A stretch of 64,000 nt of DNA from Candidatus Tepidifontimicrobium thermophilum (GCA_031296405.1 JAVKKH010000004.1:79897-143896), one strand, 5' to 3'. Positions 30,858 through 41,769 are shown, counted from the stretch's first letter. A program made the numbers and translations. The notes: a model not told the origin generated them from the letters alone.

Positions 30858-33502
30858 GTTGGCGCCCCTCCCGCAGCGGGCACGGTGGAGGAAACCGTGC
30901 CCAGGTGCTCCAGGTCGTTCCAGTTCGGGCCCACCCGGAGCTCCACCTGGATGGGCACCGACAGGGGAAGGACGTTGGCCATGACCTCCGCCACCTGGTA
31001 CCCGAGGGGGCGAGCCTGGTCTGGGTCCAGCTCGAAGACCAGCTCGTCGTGCACCTGCAGGATCATGAGGGCTCCGGGGAAGCGGGGGAGGACCTCCCGG
31101 TGGATCCGGATCATGGCCAGCTTGATGAGGTCCGCCTGGCTTCCCTGGATGGGGGTGTTGATGGCCACCCGCTCCGCGGCCTCCCGCACCACCCGGTTGC
31201 GGCTGTGGAGGTCCGTGAGGTAGCGGCGCCGGCCCAGGAGCGTGGACACGTAGCCCGTGCGGCGCGCCTGCTCCACGGTCCGGCGCACGTACTCCCGCAC
31301 CCCGGGGTAACGGGCGAAGTAGCGCTGGATGTACGCGTCGGCCTCCGCCGGGGTACTGCCGATCTGCTGGCTCAGCCCGAAGCCGCTGATGCCGTAGGCG
31401 ATCCCGAAGTTGATCGCCTTGGCCCGCCGGCGCAGCTCGGGGGTGAGCTGGTCCCGCGAAAGGCCGAAGACCTCCGCGGCCACCTCCGCGTGGATGTCGC
31501 GTCCGGTGCGGAACACCTCCTGCAGGGCCGGATCCCCGCTGATGTGGGCCAGCAGCCGCAGCTCGATCTGGTTGTAGTCCGCGCTGAGCAGCACCCGGCC
31601 CCGCGGAGCCACGAAGGCCCGCCGGATGCGGCGTCCCTCCTCGGTACGGATGGGGATGTTCTGTAGATTCGGGTCCTGGGAGCTGAGCCGGCCGGTGGCG
31701 GCCACCGTCTGGTTGAAGGTGGTGTGCACGCGGCCGGTCTGCGGGTGCACCAGCCGGGGCAGGACCTCCACGTAGGTGGACAGGAGCTTGGCGAGTTCCC
31801 GGTGCTGGAGGATCTTGGCGACCACCGGGTGGTGCAGGGCCAGGGTTTCCAGGACGTCCGCGTCTGTGGAGTAGCCCGTCTTGGTCTTCTTCAAGGGCGG
31901 CAGCCCCAGCTTCTCGAACAGCACGAAGGCCAGCTGCTTGGGGGAGCTCAGGTTGAACTCCATGCCTGCCAGCCCGTAGACCTCCGCGGCCAGCACCTCC
32001 AACCTCGCCCGCAGCTCTTGAGCCAGGTCCTGCAGGTACGGCACGTCCACCGCCACCCCGGCCATCTCCATGTCCGCCAGAACGGGCACCAGGGGCATTT
32101 CGATGTCGCGGTAGACCCCCTCCACTTCTCGCTCCCGCAACGCCGCCCGCAACCGCGGGGCCACCCGCTGGAGCGCGTCCGCCTCCTCGCAGCGCCGCTC
32201 CCACGCCTCCCGCCCGTTCAGCAGGTCGCCCTCCGGCTCCGCCAGGCGCCAGCCGATCTGTTCCCACGCCACCGTGGCCAGGTCGTGGCTGCGGCGCCCC
32301 GGGTTCAGTACGTACGAGGCGATGCCCACGTCGAAATCGAACCCGCGGGGTACCAGCCCTGCCCGCCGCAGGCGCACGAGGTCCGCCTTGGCGTCCTGGC
32401 TGATCTTCCGGATGTGGTCGGACTCCAGGAGGGCCGCCACCGTCTGGGGGAATCCGTCCTGCACGGCCACGTACACCGCGTGGCCCGGCCGGTCCGACAG
32501 GGCCACACCCCGGATGGCACCCTCCATGGGCTTGCCGGTGGCGTCCAGGCTCACCGCCACCTCCCGGACAGACCGGAAGCGCTCCCAAGCCTCCGGCCCC
32601 GCCCGCTCGTAACGTCCCCGCTCGTGCACCGCGCCCACGCCCAGCCGCTCCAGCAGGCTCTTGAACTCCAGGTCCCGAAAGAGCTCCACCACCCGGTCCC
32701 GCTGGTACGGTCGGACCTCCAGCGCCTTCCAGTCTGCGGCCACGGGGACATCCCGCACCACGGTGGCGAGCCGCTTGTTCTGCAGGACCAGGCCAGCGTG
32801 GTCCCGCAGCCGCGCCTGCAGCTTCGGCGGCGCCTGGTCCAGCCGGTCCAGCAGGGCCTCCACGCTCCCGAACTGCCGGACCAGCTCCGCCGCGGTCTTC
32901 TCGCCGACCCCGGGGACCCCCGGCAGGTTGTCCGTGGGGTCGCCCCGCAGCGCCTTGAAGTCCGGGAGCTGCTCGGGTTCGAGCCCGAACCGCCGGCGGA
33001 CCGCCTCCCGGTCGTACGCGGTGGTTTCGCTGATCCCGCGGCTGGTCACCACCACTGTGGTCCGGTCGCTGGCCACCTGCAGAAGGTCCAGGTCTCCGGT
33101 GACCACCACCACCCGGAAACCGGCCCCCTCGGCTTGCCGGACCAGGGTGGCGATCACGTCGTCGGCCTCGTACCCCTCCACCTCGAAGGACACCACCCCG
33201 AAGGCGTCTACCACTTCCTTGACCAGGCGCATCTGGGACCGCAGGTCGTCCGGCATCACCGGCCGGGTGGCCTTGTAGGCGGCGAAGTCCTCGTGACGGA
33301 AGGTGGGAGCCGGACGGTCGAAGGCCACGGCCAGGTGGGTGGGCCGTTCTTCTTCCAGCACCTTCAGCAGCATGTTGGTGAACCCGTAGACGGCGTTGGT
33401 GGGCCGCCCGTCGCTGGTGGTGAAGTAGGGGAGGGCGTAGAAGGCCCGGTAGACGAGGCCGTTGCCGTCCAGCAGGACCAGCTTGGGCGGGGATCCCCTC
33501 AC
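30854..33502 (-). CDS. polA: DNA polymerase I
   Basis: Gap-filling and primer-removing polymerase. The 882-aa protein has the 5'-nuclease domain (LLDGNGLVYRAFYALP; GYEADDVIATLVRQAEG), a 3'-5' exonuclease-like domain and family A polymerase motifs: A SADYNQIELRLLAHISGD, B RRRAKAINFGIAYG (Phe at the sugar-selectivity site), C LQVHDELVFEL. In exo motif I the expected DxE reads SLDATGK, so the key Glu is missing and proofreading is probably lost, as in Taq. The start at 33502 lies 28 bp after dnaE. The NUDIX-MOSC and coaE genes follow with ATGA overlaps. Confidence 0.96.
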   Translation of the reverse strand: MRGSPPKLVLLDGNGLVYRAFYALPYFTTSDGRPTNAVYGFTNMLLKVLEEERPTHLAVAFDRPAPTFRHEDFAAYKATRPVMPDDLRSQMRLVKEVVDAFGVVSFEVEGYEADDVIATLVRQAEGAGFRVVVVTGDLDLLQVASDRTTVVVTSRGISETTAYDREAVRRRFGLEPEQLPDFKALRGDPTDNLPGVPGVGEKTAAELVRQFGSVEALLDRLDQAPPKLQARLRDHAGLVLQNKRLATVVRDVPVAADWKALEVRPYQRDRVVELFRDLEFKSLLERLGVGAVHERGRYERAGPEAWERFRSVREVAVSLDATGKPMEGAIRGVALSDRPGHAVYVAVQDGFPQTVAALLESDHIRKISQDAKADLVRLRRAGLVPRGFDFDVGIASYVLNPGRRSHDLATVAWEQIGWRLAEPEGDLLNGREAWERRCEEADALQRVAPRLRAALREREVEGVYRDIEMPLVPVLADMEMAGVAVDVPYLQDLAQELRARLEVLAAEVYGLAGMEFNLSSPKQLAFVLFEKLGLPPLKKTKTGYSTDADVLETLALHHPVVAKILQHRELAKLLSTYVEVLPRLVHPQTGRVHTTFNQTVAATGRLSSQDPNLQNIPIRTEEGRRIRRAFVAPRGRVLLSADYNQIELRLLAHISGDPALQEVFRTGRDIHAEVAAEVFGLSRDQLTPELRRRAKAINFGIAYGISGFGLSQQIGSTPAEADAYIQRYFARYPGVREYVRRTVEQARRTGYVSTLLGRRRYLTDLHSRNRVVREAAERVAINTPIQGSQADLIKLAMIRIHREVLPRFPGALMILQVHDELVFELDPDQARPLGYQVAEVMANVLPLSVPIQVELRVGPNWNDLEHLGTVSSTVPAAGGAPT

Positions 33503-33530
33503 GAGGCCGATTGTACCGCGGCGGGAGACC

Positions 33531-36500
33531 CTACTCCTCCCAGACGGCGCCTTCGCCCAGCAGCATCTCCAGCTCCCGGACGAACTCCTGATCCGCAGGC
33601 ACCCCCCTGCGGAGCCGGTGCACGGACTCCCCCCGCAGGGTCACCACGTGGGCGTACGCCTCCCGGGGTCCTGACCGCCCCTGCAGGAAGTCGGCCAGCT
33701 GGAACAGCTCCTCCGAGCTCGCCACCCGCACGTGCAGGGGCCTGAGCCCGTTGCGCGACGGCCCGACCTCTCCCCCCCCAGGTCCCAGGCTCTCCACCGG
33801 GACCACCTCCTCCGCCACCACCCGAGGCCGCGCCTCGGACGCATCCAGCCTGCCCCGCACCAGCACCACCGCGTCCACGTGCAGGGCGTCCCCGAACCGC
33901 TCGTACGCCTTGGGCCAGACGACGACCTCCACCGCGCCCGACAGGTCCTCCAGGTGGACCACCGCAAAGCGGCTGCTGTCCTTCCTGGAGGTCATGGGCC
34001 GCACGTGGGTCAGCACCCCGCCCACCGACACCGGAGTCCGGTCCTCCAGCTCCCGCAGGTCCGCCACCCGCTGCCGCACGTGGTGCCGGAGTACTGCTTC
34101 CCAGGCCCGGACGGGATGGTCGCTCACGTACAGCCCGAGCATCTCCCGTTCCATGCGCAGCATCTCCCGCGGGTCCAGGGGCGGGACCCGGGGCAGCTCC
34201 GGCGGCGCGTCCAGCTCGGCCGCGTCCGCGAACAGTCCCGTCTGCGGGCTAGCTTCCCGCCGCTGGCGGCGCGCCCCGTACTCCAGCGCGTCGTCCAGGC
34301 CTGCCAGCAGCGCCGCCCGGTCTCCCAGGGAGTCCAGAGCCCCCGCCTTAACTAGACTCTCCACCACCTTCCGGGTCACCACCCGCCCGTCCGTGCGGGC
34401 GCAGAAGTCCGCGAGGCTCCGGAAGGGGCCGCCCTGTTGTCGGGCGCGCACGATCTCCTGGGTGGCGGCCGTCCCCACGTTCTTGATGGTGCCCAGCCCG
34501 AAGCGGATGGTACGGTCGTCCACCACGGTGAACTCCGGCTCGGACTCGTTGACGTCCGGGGGCAGGACCGCGATCCCCATGCGCCGGCACTCCTCCACGT
34601 CCAGGGCGATCCGCTCCAGGTTGCCGCTGTCCGCGCACAGGACCGCAGTCATGTACTCCGCGGGGTAGTTGGCCTTGAGGTAGGCGGTGTAGTAGGCCAC
34701 GAGTCCGTAGCAGGCCGCGTGCGCCCGGTTGAACCCGTAACGGGCGAAGGGCTCGAACTGCTCGAAGACCCGGTCCACCACCTCCTTGGGGATCCCCCGT
34801 TCGGTGGCCCCGCGCTCGAACTTCTCCCGCTGGCTCAACAGCTTGTCCAGCACCTTCTTGCGGATGGCGTGGCAGAGCACGTCCGCCTCCGCCAGGGTGT
34901 AGCCGGCCATGGCCTGCGCCACGGTCATGATGTCCTCCTGGTACACCATGACCCCGTAGGTCTCCCGCAGCACGGGCTCGAGGACCGGGTGGAGGTAGGT
35001 GACGGGTTCCAGCCCGTGCTTCCGGCGGATGTAGGCGGGGATGTTGGCCATGGGGCCCGGCCGGTAGAGGGCCACCATGGCCATGATGTCCTGGATGCTG
35101 GTGGGCCGCAGCTCCTGCAGGTAGCGGCGCATGCCCGCGGACTCCAGCTGGAACACGCCCACCGTCTCCCCCCGGCCCAGGAGCTCGTAGGTCCTGGCGT
35201 CGTCCAGGGGGATCTGGTGGAGGTCGATGCGCTGCCCCCGCTTGCGCTCCACGATCTTCAGGGCGGAGTCCAGGATGGTGAGGTTGGTGAGTCCCAGGAA
35301 GTCGAACTTCACCAGTCCGATGGCGGCCACGCTGTCCATGTCGTACTGGGTCATGACCACGTCGTCCTTGCCGCGGGTGAGGGGAACGTGGTCCGTGAGG
35401 GGGTCCCGGGAGATGATGACCCCTGCCGCGTGGGTGCTGGCGTTGCGGGCCACCCCCTCCAGCTTCCGGGCCAGCTCCAGCAGCCTGCGCACCCGTTGGT
35501 CCTCCTCCGCTTGCCGCCGCAGCTCGGGGTCGGACTCCAGGGCCTGCTCCAGGGTGGCGGTGGGCGGGATCCGCTTGGCGATCCGGTCCACCTCGCCGTA
35601 GCTCATCCCCAGCACCCGCCCCACGTCCCGGACCGCCTGCCGGGCCTTCATGGTGCCGAAGGTGATGATCTGCGCCACCCGGTCGTGCCCGTACTTGTCC
35701 ATCACGTACCGGATCACCTCGTCCCGGCGGGTGTCCATGAAGTCCACGTCGATGTCCGGCAGGGTGTGGCGCTGCGGGTTGAGGAACCGGTCGAAGGGCA
35801 GGCGGTACGCGATGGGGTCCACGTCCGTCACCCCGCACGCGTACAGGACCAGGGACCCCGCCGCGGACCCCCGGACCGTGGTGAGGATCCCGCGGGAGCG
35901 GGCGAAGTTCACGAAGTCCTGGACGATGAGGAAGTAGGGGGCGTACCCCATCTCCTCGATCACCGAAAGCTCGTACTCCAAACGCTGCCGCAGCTCGGGG
36001 GTAACCTCCCCGTAGATCCTCTGGAGGCCCTGCTCGCACAGCCACCGCAGGTAGCTCTGCGCGGTGAACCCCTCCGGCACTGGAAAGTCGGGGAGCTTGG
36101 GACGGTCCAGCTCGATGGTGAGCTCGCACCGCCCGGCGATCTCCACGGTGTTCCGCAGCGCCTCCGGCAACTCCCGGAAGCGCTCGGCCATCTCCTGCGG
36201 GCCCTTCAGGTAGAAGTGGGGGACGTCCCCCATGCGGGGCCGGTCCGGGTCGTGCACTGTCTTGTTCATCTGCACGCACATGAGGACGTCCTGAGCCGGT
36301 GCGTCCTCCGGCAGCACGTAGTGCACGTCGTTGGTGGCCACCAGGGGCAGGTTCAGATCCCGGGCGATGCGGACCAGCTCCGGGATGAGGACCTGCTGCT
36401 CCGGCATCCCCTGGTCCTGGATCTCGATGAAGAACTGCCCGGGCTCGAACAGGTCCCGGAACTGGGCAGCCGCCTCCCGGGCCCCGCGCGGGTCCCCGCG

Positions 36501-36944
36501 CAGGATCCGCTGGCAAACTTCCCCGTTCAGGCAGCCGGAAAGGCCAATCAGGCCCTTGCTGTGGGAGGCCAGGAGCTCCTTGTCGATCCGGGGCCGGTAG
36601 TAGAAGCCTTCCAGGTGGGCCCGGGTGCTCAAGCGGATGAGGTTCCGGTAGCCTTCCTCGTTCCGGGCCAGAAGGGTCAGGTGGTAGCTGGATGCGTCCA
36701 GGCGGGGATCCCGATCCGTGTACCGGCGGGCGGCCTGGTACGCCTCCATCCCCACGATCGGCTTCACCCCGGCGGCCTGAGCCTCCCGGTAGAACTCGAT
36801 CACCCCGTAAAGCGCCCCGTGATCGGTGACGGCCAGGGCGGTCATGCCCAGCTGCGCGGCCCGCTGCACGAGCGGCCGGATCCGGCTGTGCCCGTCCAGC
36901 AAGGAGTACTCGGTGTGCACGTGCAGGTGGACGAACTGCGACAT
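33531..36944 (-). CDS. dnaE: DNA polymerase III alpha subunit
   Basis: The replicative polymerase catalytic subunit. The 1137-aa protein begins MSQFVHLHVHTEYSLLDGHS, the PHP domain whose histidines appear intact, then has the PolC-type palm (GSAAGSLVLYACGVTDVDP; PDIDVDFMDTRRDEVI), the tandem HhH region, an OB-fold (VGGVLTHVRPMTSRKDSSRF) and a short C-terminal domain. In-frame ATG 37004 is inside the promoter region, so I use 36944. polA starts 28 bp after the stop and may be co-transcribed. Confidence 0.96.
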   Translation of the reverse strand: MSQFVHLHVHTEYSLLDGHSRIRPLVQRAAQLGMTALAVTDHGALYGVIEFYREAQAAGVKPIVGMEAYQAARRYTDRDPRLDASSYHLTLLARNEEGYRNLIRLSTRAHLEGFYYRPRIDKELLASHSKGLIGLSGCLNGEVCQRILRGDPRGAREAAAQFRDLFEPGQFFIEIQDQGMPEQQVLIPELVRIARDLNLPLVATNDVHYVLPEDAPAQDVLMCVQMNKTVHDPDRPRMGDVPHFYLKGPQEMAERFRELPEALRNTVEIAGRCELTIELDRPKLPDFPVPEGFTAQSYLRWLCEQGLQRIYGEVTPELRQRLEYELSVIEEMGYAPYFLIVQDFVNFARSRGILTTVRGSAAGSLVLYACGVTDVDPIAYRLPFDRFLNPQRHTLPDIDVDFMDTRRDEVIRYVMDKYGHDRVAQIITFGTMKARQAVRDVGRVLGMSYGEVDRIAKRIPPTATLEQALESDPELRRQAEEDQRVRRLLELARKLEGVARNASTHAAGVIISRDPLTDHVPLTRGKDDVVMTQYDMDSVAAIGLVKFDFLGLTNLTILDSALKIVERKRGQRIDLHQIPLDDARTYELLGRGETVGVFQLESAGMRRYLQELRPTSIQDIMAMVALYRPGPMANIPAYIRRKHGLEPVTYLHPVLEPVLRETYGVMVYQEDIMTVAQAMAGYTLAEADVLCHAIRKKVLDKLLSQREKFERGATERGIPKEVVDRVFEQFEPFARYGFNRAHAACYGLVAYYTAYLKANYPAEYMTAVLCADSGNLERIALDVEECRRMGIAVLPPDVNESEPEFTVVDDRTIRFGLGTIKNVGTAATQEIVRARQQGGPFRSLADFCARTDGRVVTRKVVESLVKAGALDSLGDRAALLAGLDDALEYGARRQRREASPQTGLFADAAELDAPPELPRVPPLDPREMLRMEREMLGLYVSDHPVRAWEAVLRHHVRQRVADLRELEDRTPVSVGGVLTHVRPMTSRKDSSRFAVVHLEDLSGAVEVVVWPKAYERFGDALHVDAVVLVRGRLDASEARPRVVAEEVVPVESLGPGGGEVGPSRNGLRPLHVRVASSEELFQLADFLQGRSGPREAYAHVVTLRGESVHRLRRGVPADQEFVRELEMLLGEGAVWEE

Positions 36945-36975
36945 CTTGGGCCCCGGACCCGCTGAACTACCAGAT

Positions 36976-37004
36976 ATTGTAGATGGCCGGCTCGCGCCGT
37001 TCAC
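36976..37004 (-). promoter_or_regulatory. Promoter of dnaE
   Basis: GTGAAC (37004-36999), a 17-bp spacer and TACAAT (36981-36976) on the minus strand predict a start near 36969, about 25 nt before the dnaE ATG at 36944. The -35 is weak. Confidence 0.5.
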
Positions 37005-37083
37005 CCCCGCTGAACCGCCCTGGCCCTCGGCCTACCCGTACAGGCGGTCGCTATCCCCGCCGCGCGGGTGCGCTCGGCCCGTT

Positions 37084-38427
37084 TCATCCCACCGGCAGGG
37101 CCTCCGCTTCCCGGACGCAGTCCGCCAGGACCGACAGCGCCCGCCCCAGGTCTTCTTCCCCGATGACCAGGGGGGCCAGGATGCGGATCACGTTACGGTA
37201 CACCCCCGCCCGCAGCACCAAGACTCCCAGCTCCGCGGCGCGGCGCAAGACGAAGTCGGTGTGCTCGGGTGCCGGGGTCTTCCCCTCGCGGTCCAGTACG
37301 AGCTCCACGCCCCCCATGGCCCCCAGCCCGCGCACGTCGCCCACCAAGCGGCAGTCCTGCTGCAGGGCCCGGAACGCCTCCACGAGCTGCCCTCCCAGCT
37401 TCCGCGCCCGCTCCACCAGCCCCTCCTCCTCGAACACCTCGAACACGGCCAGGGCTGCGGCACAGCTCAGGGGGTTCCCCACGTAGGTCCCGCCGATCCC
37501 GGCTTCCCGCACCGCGTCCACCACTTCCGCCCGGCCCACCACCGCGGAAAGAGGCATCCCGGCGGCCAGGGACTTGCCCACCACCAGGAGGTCCGGCTCC
37601 ACGCCCACGTGCTCGCTGGCCCACATCCGGCCCGTCCGGCCCATGCCCGTCTGCACCTCGTCCACCACCAGGAGGATCCCGTGCCGGCGGCAGACCTCGT
37701 GGAGCCGCGGGAGGAACGACGGCGGGGGGACCACCACCCCGCCCTCCCCCAGCACCGGCTCCACCACCACCGCGGCCACCCGCTCTGGCTCCACGTGCAG
37801 GGTGAACAGGTCCTCCAGCTTGCGCAGGCAGAACTCCACCGTCTCCTCGTCCGTGGGGAACGGGCTGCGGTACCGGTAAGGGTACGGGGCCCGGTACACC
37901 TCCGGCGCGAAGGGGCCGAAGCCGGCCTTGTAAGGTACCACCCGGCTGGTGAGCGACAGCGCCATGTAGGTGCGGCCGTGGAAGGCCCCTTCGAAGGCTA
38001 CCACCGCGCTGCGGCCCGTGTAGGCCCGGGCGATCTTCACCGCGTTCTCCACCGCCTCCGCGCCGGAGTTAAAGAGCGCCGCCTTCTTGGGGAAGCGCCC
38101 CGGCGCGGAAGCGCACAGCCGCTCGCACACCGCCACGTAGCCCTCGTACGGCGCGACGGCGTAGTCCGTGTGGAGGAACCGGGCTGCCTGGTCCTGGACG
38201 GCCCGGACCACCCGCGGGTGCGCGTGGCCCACCGCGAGACACCCCACGCCCCCCGCCAGGTCGATGTAGGCCCGGCCGTCCACGTCGTACAGGATCGCCC
38301 CCCGCCCGTGGTCCACGAACGCAGCGAGCTGCGGCGATAGCGCCTGCGCCACGCTGGCCCGTGCCCGGCCCAGGAGCGCCTGACTCGCCGGTCCTGGCCA
38401 CGGAGCCGGCATCTCCCTCACGCCCAC
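37084..38427 (-). CDS. Class III aminotransferase (GabT/ArgD-like)
   Basis: A 447-aa PLP-dependent omega-aminotransferase. It shows DGRAYIDLAGGVGCLAVGHA, ALFNSGAEAVENAVKIARAY, the Asp of ILLVVDEVQTGMGRTG and the PLP lysine in LLVVGKSLAAGMPLSAVVG. The pattern is closest to 4-aminobutyrate or acetylornithine-type enzymes; the exact substrate cannot be told. GTG starts at 38427 or 38421 and an ATG at 38412 are all possible. It lies 34 bp after gatB and closes the gatCAB gene run. Confidence 0.85.
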   Translation of the reverse strand: MGVREMPAPWPGPASQALLGRARASVAQALSPQLAAFVDHGRGAILYDVDGRAYIDLAGGVGCLAVGHAHPRVVRAVQDQAARFLHTDYAVAPYEGYVAVCERLCASAPGRFPKKAALFNSGAEAVENAVKIARAYTGRSAVVAFEGAFHGRTYMALSLTSRVVPYKAGFGPFAPEVYRAPYPYRYRSPFPTDEETVEFCLRKLEDLFTLHVEPERVAAVVVEPVLGEGGVVVPPPSFLPRLHEVCRRHGILLVVDEVQTGMGRTGRMWASEHVGVEPDLLVVGKSLAAGMPLSAVVGRAEVVDAVREAGIGGTYVGNPLSCAAALAVFEVFEEEGLVERARKLGGQLVEAFRALQQDCRLVGDVRGLGAMGGVELVLDREGKTPAPEHTDFVLRRAAELGVLVLRAGVYRNVIRILAPLVIGEEDLGRALSVLADCVREAEALPVG

Positions 38428-38461
38428 CTCACGGACCTCCTCCCCAGGCCCACCGGACCGG

Positions 38462-39913
38462 CTAGCCCTGCGGGGGTAGCCCCAGCCGCTCCCGCAGCAG
38501 CCGCTGCACCAGGGCCGGGTTGGCCCGGCCCTGGGTCCGCCGCATGACCTGCCCCACCAGGAAGGCGATGGCTTTCTCCTTGCCCGCCTGCACGTCCCGG
38601 ACCGGCTCCGGGTGGTCGCGGATCACGGCCTCCACGGTCTCCCGCAGGGCACCTTCGTCCGCGATCTGGACCCAGCCCCGCCGGTCCACGATCCTGCGCG
38701 GGCTGTCCCCTGTCTCCAGCACCTCCACCAGGACATCTTTGGCGATCCGGCCGCTGATGGTTCCGTCCTCCACCAGACGCACCAGCTCCGCCAGCTGTCC
38801 AGGGGTGATCCGCAGTTGTTCGATCTCCAGGTTGTGCTCGTTCAGGTACGCGGCGAGGTCCCCCACCATCCAGTTGGCGATGGCTTTGGGGCTCGGGTGA
38901 GCTGCCACCGCGGCCTCGAAGAAGTCCGCGGTGGCGCGGGTCTGGACCAGCAGCTCGGCGTCGTACCGGCCGAGCCCGTACTGCGCCATGATCCGGTCGC
39001 GGCGCGCGTCGGGCAGCTCCGGGAGGGTGCGCCGCACCTCCTCCAGCCACTCCGGGGTCACCTCCACGGGCACCAGGTCGGGCTCCGGGAAGTACCGGTA
39101 GTCCTCCGCCTCCTCCTTGGACCGGGACGCGAAGGTGATCCCCCGGCGCTCGTCCCAGTGGCGGGTCTCCTGCACCACCGCTCCCCCCCGCTCCAGCACC
39201 TCCCGCTGCCGCGCCACCTCGTAGGCAAGGGCGCGCTCCACGGAGCGGATGGAGTTCATGTTCTTCACCTCGGTACGGATCCCCAGGGGCTCGCCGGGCC
39301 GGCGCAGCGACACGTTGGCGTCGCACCGCAGAGTCCCCTCCTCCATGCGCCCCGTGCTGACCTCCGCGTACTGGAGCACCTGCCGCAGTTTCAGCAGGAA
39401 CGCCCGCGCTTCCAGGGGCGACCGCAGGTCCGGGTACGTGACGATCTCCATGAGGGGGACGCCGGAGCGGTTGTAGTCCACCCAGCTCACGGCGCCCTCC
39501 GGCGGGTGCACCAGGCGGCCGGTGTCCTCCTCCAGGTGTACCCGCCGGATCCTCACCCGCCGCCGCTGCCCGTCGACCTCGATGTCCAGGTACCCGTCGG
39601 TGGCGAGGGGGGGGTGTTCCAGGTACTGGTACTGGGAAATCTGGTAGTTCTTGGGCAGGTCAGGGTAGTAGTAGTTCTTCCGGTGGAACTGGGAGGTGGG
39701 GTGCACCGTGCAGTTCAGCGCCAGGGCGGCCCGCAAGCCCAACTCTACCGCCCGTCGGTTGATGACGGGCAGAGAGCCCGGGAGGCCCAGGCACACGGGG
39801 CAGGTCTGGGTGTTGGGGGGAGCTCCGAACCGCGTGCTGCACCCGCAGAACATCTTGGACTGCGTGAGCAGCTGCACGTGGATCTCCAGCCCGATGACGA
39901 TCTCGTAGTCCAT
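38462..39913 (-). CDS. gatB: Asp-tRNA(Asn)/Glu-tRNA(Gln) amidotransferase subunit B
   Basis: GatB binds mischarged Glu-tRNA(Gln) or Asp-tRNA(Asn), activates the acyl group with ATP and receives ammonia from GatA. The 483-aa protein starts [15 protein letters not shown], carries the zinc-type cysteines CGCSTRF and [28 protein letters not shown] and the C-terminal YqeY-like tail. The frame is open upstream, but 39913 is the family start. Together with gatC and gatA it shows that this organism uses the indirect route to Gln- and/or Asn-tRNA. Confidence 0.95.
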   Translation of the reverse strand: MDYEIVIGLEIHVQLLTQSKMFCGCSTRFGAPPNTQTCPVCLGLPGSLPVINRRAVELGLRAALALNCTVHPTSQFHRKNYYYPDLPKNYQISQYQYLEHPPLATDGYLDIEVDGQRRRVRIRRVHLEEDTGRLVHPPEGAVSWVDYNRSGVPLMEIVTYPDLRSPLEARAFLLKLRQVLQYAEVSTGRMEEGTLRCDANVSLRRPGEPLGIRTEVKNMNSIRSVERALAYEVARQREVLERGGAVVQETRHWDERRGITFASRSKEEAEDYRYFPEPDLVPVEVTPEWLEEVRRTLPELPDARRDRIMAQYGLGRYDAELLVQTRATADFFEAAVAAHPSPKAIANWMVGDLAAYLNEHNLEIEQLRITPGQLAELVRLVEDGTISGRIAKDVLVEVLETGDSPRRIVDRRGWVQIADEGALRETVEAVIRDHPEPVRDVQAGKEKAIAFLVGQVMRRTQGRANPALVQRLLRERLGLPPQG

Positions 39914-39956
39914 CGACGCGCCTACCTCAACCCAGCCGCCCAAGGGTCGCGCTGCC

Positions 39957-41423
39957 CTATCCACGCAGCAACGGGCAGCGGTGGCGGTGCCACTCCGTGG
40001 CCTGCTCGTAGGCGTACGCCACCCGCAGCACGGTCGCCTCCTCGAAGGGCCGTCCCACCAGCTGCAGCCCCACGGGCAGCCCGTCCACAAACCCGCACGG
40101 CACCGAGATCCCCGGCAGGCCCGCCAGGTTTACCGGGATGGTGTACACGTCCGCGAGGTACATCTGCAACGGGTCCGCGGTGCGCTCGCCCAGCCGGAAG
40201 CCGGCCACCGGCGAGGTGGGCGTGGCCAGCACGTCCACCCTCTGGAAGCACCGGTCGAAGTCGCGCCGCACCAGGGTCCGCACCTGCTGGGCCTTTTTGT
40301 AGAAGCCCTCGTAGTAGCCCTCTGAAAGGGCGAAGGTCCCGAGCATGATGCGCCGCTTCACCTCCGGGCCGAAGCCCTCCGCACGGGTGCGCGCGTAAAG
40401 AGTGTACAGGTCGTGGGCCCCAGGGCTGCGGTACCCGTAGGCGACCCCGTCGTACCGAGCCAGGTTGCTGCTGGCCTCCGCGCACGCGATCAGGTAGTAG
40501 GTGGGCAGGGCGTACTCCAGGGTCGGCAGCGCCACCTCCTCCACCCGAGCCCCCAACCCTTCCAGTACCCGCACCGCCTCCAGCACCGCCTGCCGCACCC
40601 CCGGATGCAGGCCCTCACCGAAGAACTCCACCGGCACACCCACCCGCAACCCACGCACGCCGGCCTCCAGGGACGCCACAACGTCCGGCACAGGCAGGTC
40701 CACGGAGGTGGAGTCGTGGGGGTCGTGGCCGCTGATGGCCTGCAGCACCAGGGCGCAGTCCCGCACGTCCAGGCTCAAGGGCCCGATCTGGTCCAGGGAC
40801 GAGGCGAACGCCACCAGCCCGTAGCGCGAGACCCGCCCGTACGTGGGTTTCAGCCCCACCACCCCACACAGGGACGCGGGCTGCCGGATGGAGCCGCCCG
40901 TGTCGGAGCCCAGCGCCGCCAGGGCCTCGCCCGCGGCTACCGCCGCGGCAGACCCGCCGCTGCTGCCGCCGGGTACGTGGTCGAGCCTCCAAGGGTTGCG
41001 GGTGGAGAAGAAGCCGGAGTTCTCCGTGGACGACCCCATGGCGAACTCGTCCAGATTGGTCTTGCCCAGCAGCACGGCCCCCGCCTCCCGCAGGCGCTGC
41101 ACCGCGGTGGCGTCGTACGGAGGGACGAACGGTTCCAGGATGCGGGAGCCGCACGTGGTGCGCACGCCCCGCGTGCACAGGTTGTCCTTCACGGCCACCG
41201 GCATGCCCGCCAGAGGTGGAAGGGGTTCCCTCCTGGCCAGGCGGTCGTCCAGCTCCTGCGCCTGGGCGCGGGCCCGGTCCGCGGTGACCGTGAGGTAAGC
41301 CCGCACCTGACCGTCGAGCCGCTCGATGTTCTCCAGGTACGCGTCCACCAGCTCCCGCACGGAAAAGTCCTTGCCCAGCCGCGGCCGGAGCTCGTGGTAG
41401 GGACGTCCGACCAGCTCCTTCAC
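39957..41423 (-). CDS. gatA: Asp-tRNA(Asn)/Glu-tRNA(Gln) amidotransferase subunit A
   Basis: The amidase that releases ammonia from glutamine for GatB. The 488-aa protein has the amidase-signature triad: Lys in [13 protein letters not shown], cis-Ser in [14 protein letters not shown], and [15 protein letters not shown] before it. The start is a GTG at 41423 whose GTGA overlaps the gatC stop. Confidence 0.96.
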   Translation of the reverse strand: MKELVGRPYHELRPRLGKDFSVRELVDAYLENIERLDGQVRAYLTVTADRARAQAQELDDRLARREPLPPLAGMPVAVKDNLCTRGVRTTCGSRILEPFVPPYDATAVQRLREAGAVLLGKTNLDEFAMGSSTENSGFFSTRNPWRLDHVPGGSSGGSAAAVAAGEALAALGSDTGGSIRQPASLCGVVGLKPTYGRVSRYGLVAFASSLDQIGPLSLDVRDCALVLQAISGHDPHDSTSVDLPVPDVVASLEAGVRGLRVGVPVEFFGEGLHPGVRQAVLEAVRVLEGLGARVEEVALPTLEYALPTYYLIACAEASSNLARYDGVAYGYRSPGAHDLYTLYARTRAEGFGPEVKRRIMLGTFALSEGYYEGFYKKAQQVRTLVRRDFDRCFQRVDVLATPTSPVAGFRLGERTADPLQMYLADVYTIPVNLAGLPGISVPCGFVDGLPVGLQLVGRPFEEATVLRVAYAYEQATEWHRHRCPLLRG

Positions 41424-41716
41424 TCCTCCGCCTCCAGCACCCGCGGGACCACCACGAACCCCTCGTGGGCCTGCGGTGCCATGGCGACCACTGCCTCCAC
41501 GGGCAGCGAGGGGACGACCTGGTCCGGCCGGAACACATTGGTCACCCGGATGGCGTGCGAGGTGGGCTCCACCCCTTCCGTGGGCAACCGGTCCAGCCGG
41601 GCGAAGTACTCCAGGATGCTGCTGAGCTGGGACGCGAAGGTGGCACGTTCCTCCTCCGTGAGTTCCAGCCGGCTGAGCCGCGCCACCCGCTCCACCACCT
41701 CGGGCGTGATGCGCAT
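41420..41716 (-). CDS. gatC: Asp-tRNA(Asn)/Glu-tRNA(Gln) amidotransferase subunit C
   Basis: The 98-aa belt subunit that wraps GatA and GatB together. It begins [20 protein letters not shown], with the family pattern [21 protein letters not shown] and later [14 protein letters not shown]. An upstream in-frame start at 41791 is possible, but the ATG at 41716 has GAGGAGG at good spacing. First of gatC-gatA-gatB, each overlapping or closely spaced. Confidence 0.95.
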   Translation of the reverse strand: MRITPEVVERVARLSRLELTEEERATFASQLSSILEYFARLDRLPTEGVEPTSHAIRVTNVFRPDQVVPSLPVEAVVAMAPQAHEGFVVVPRVLEAEE

Positions 41717-41769
41717 GGGGTCCTCCTCGGAAGCCTCCGGTATGGTAGCACGCCTGGCCGGGAGGGCGA

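Noticed and set aside
34437..36965. An 842-codon plus-strand open frame opposite dnaE
   Set aside because: Shadow of dnaE in a GC-rich genome; composition is His/Val/Gly-rich and no domain is visible.
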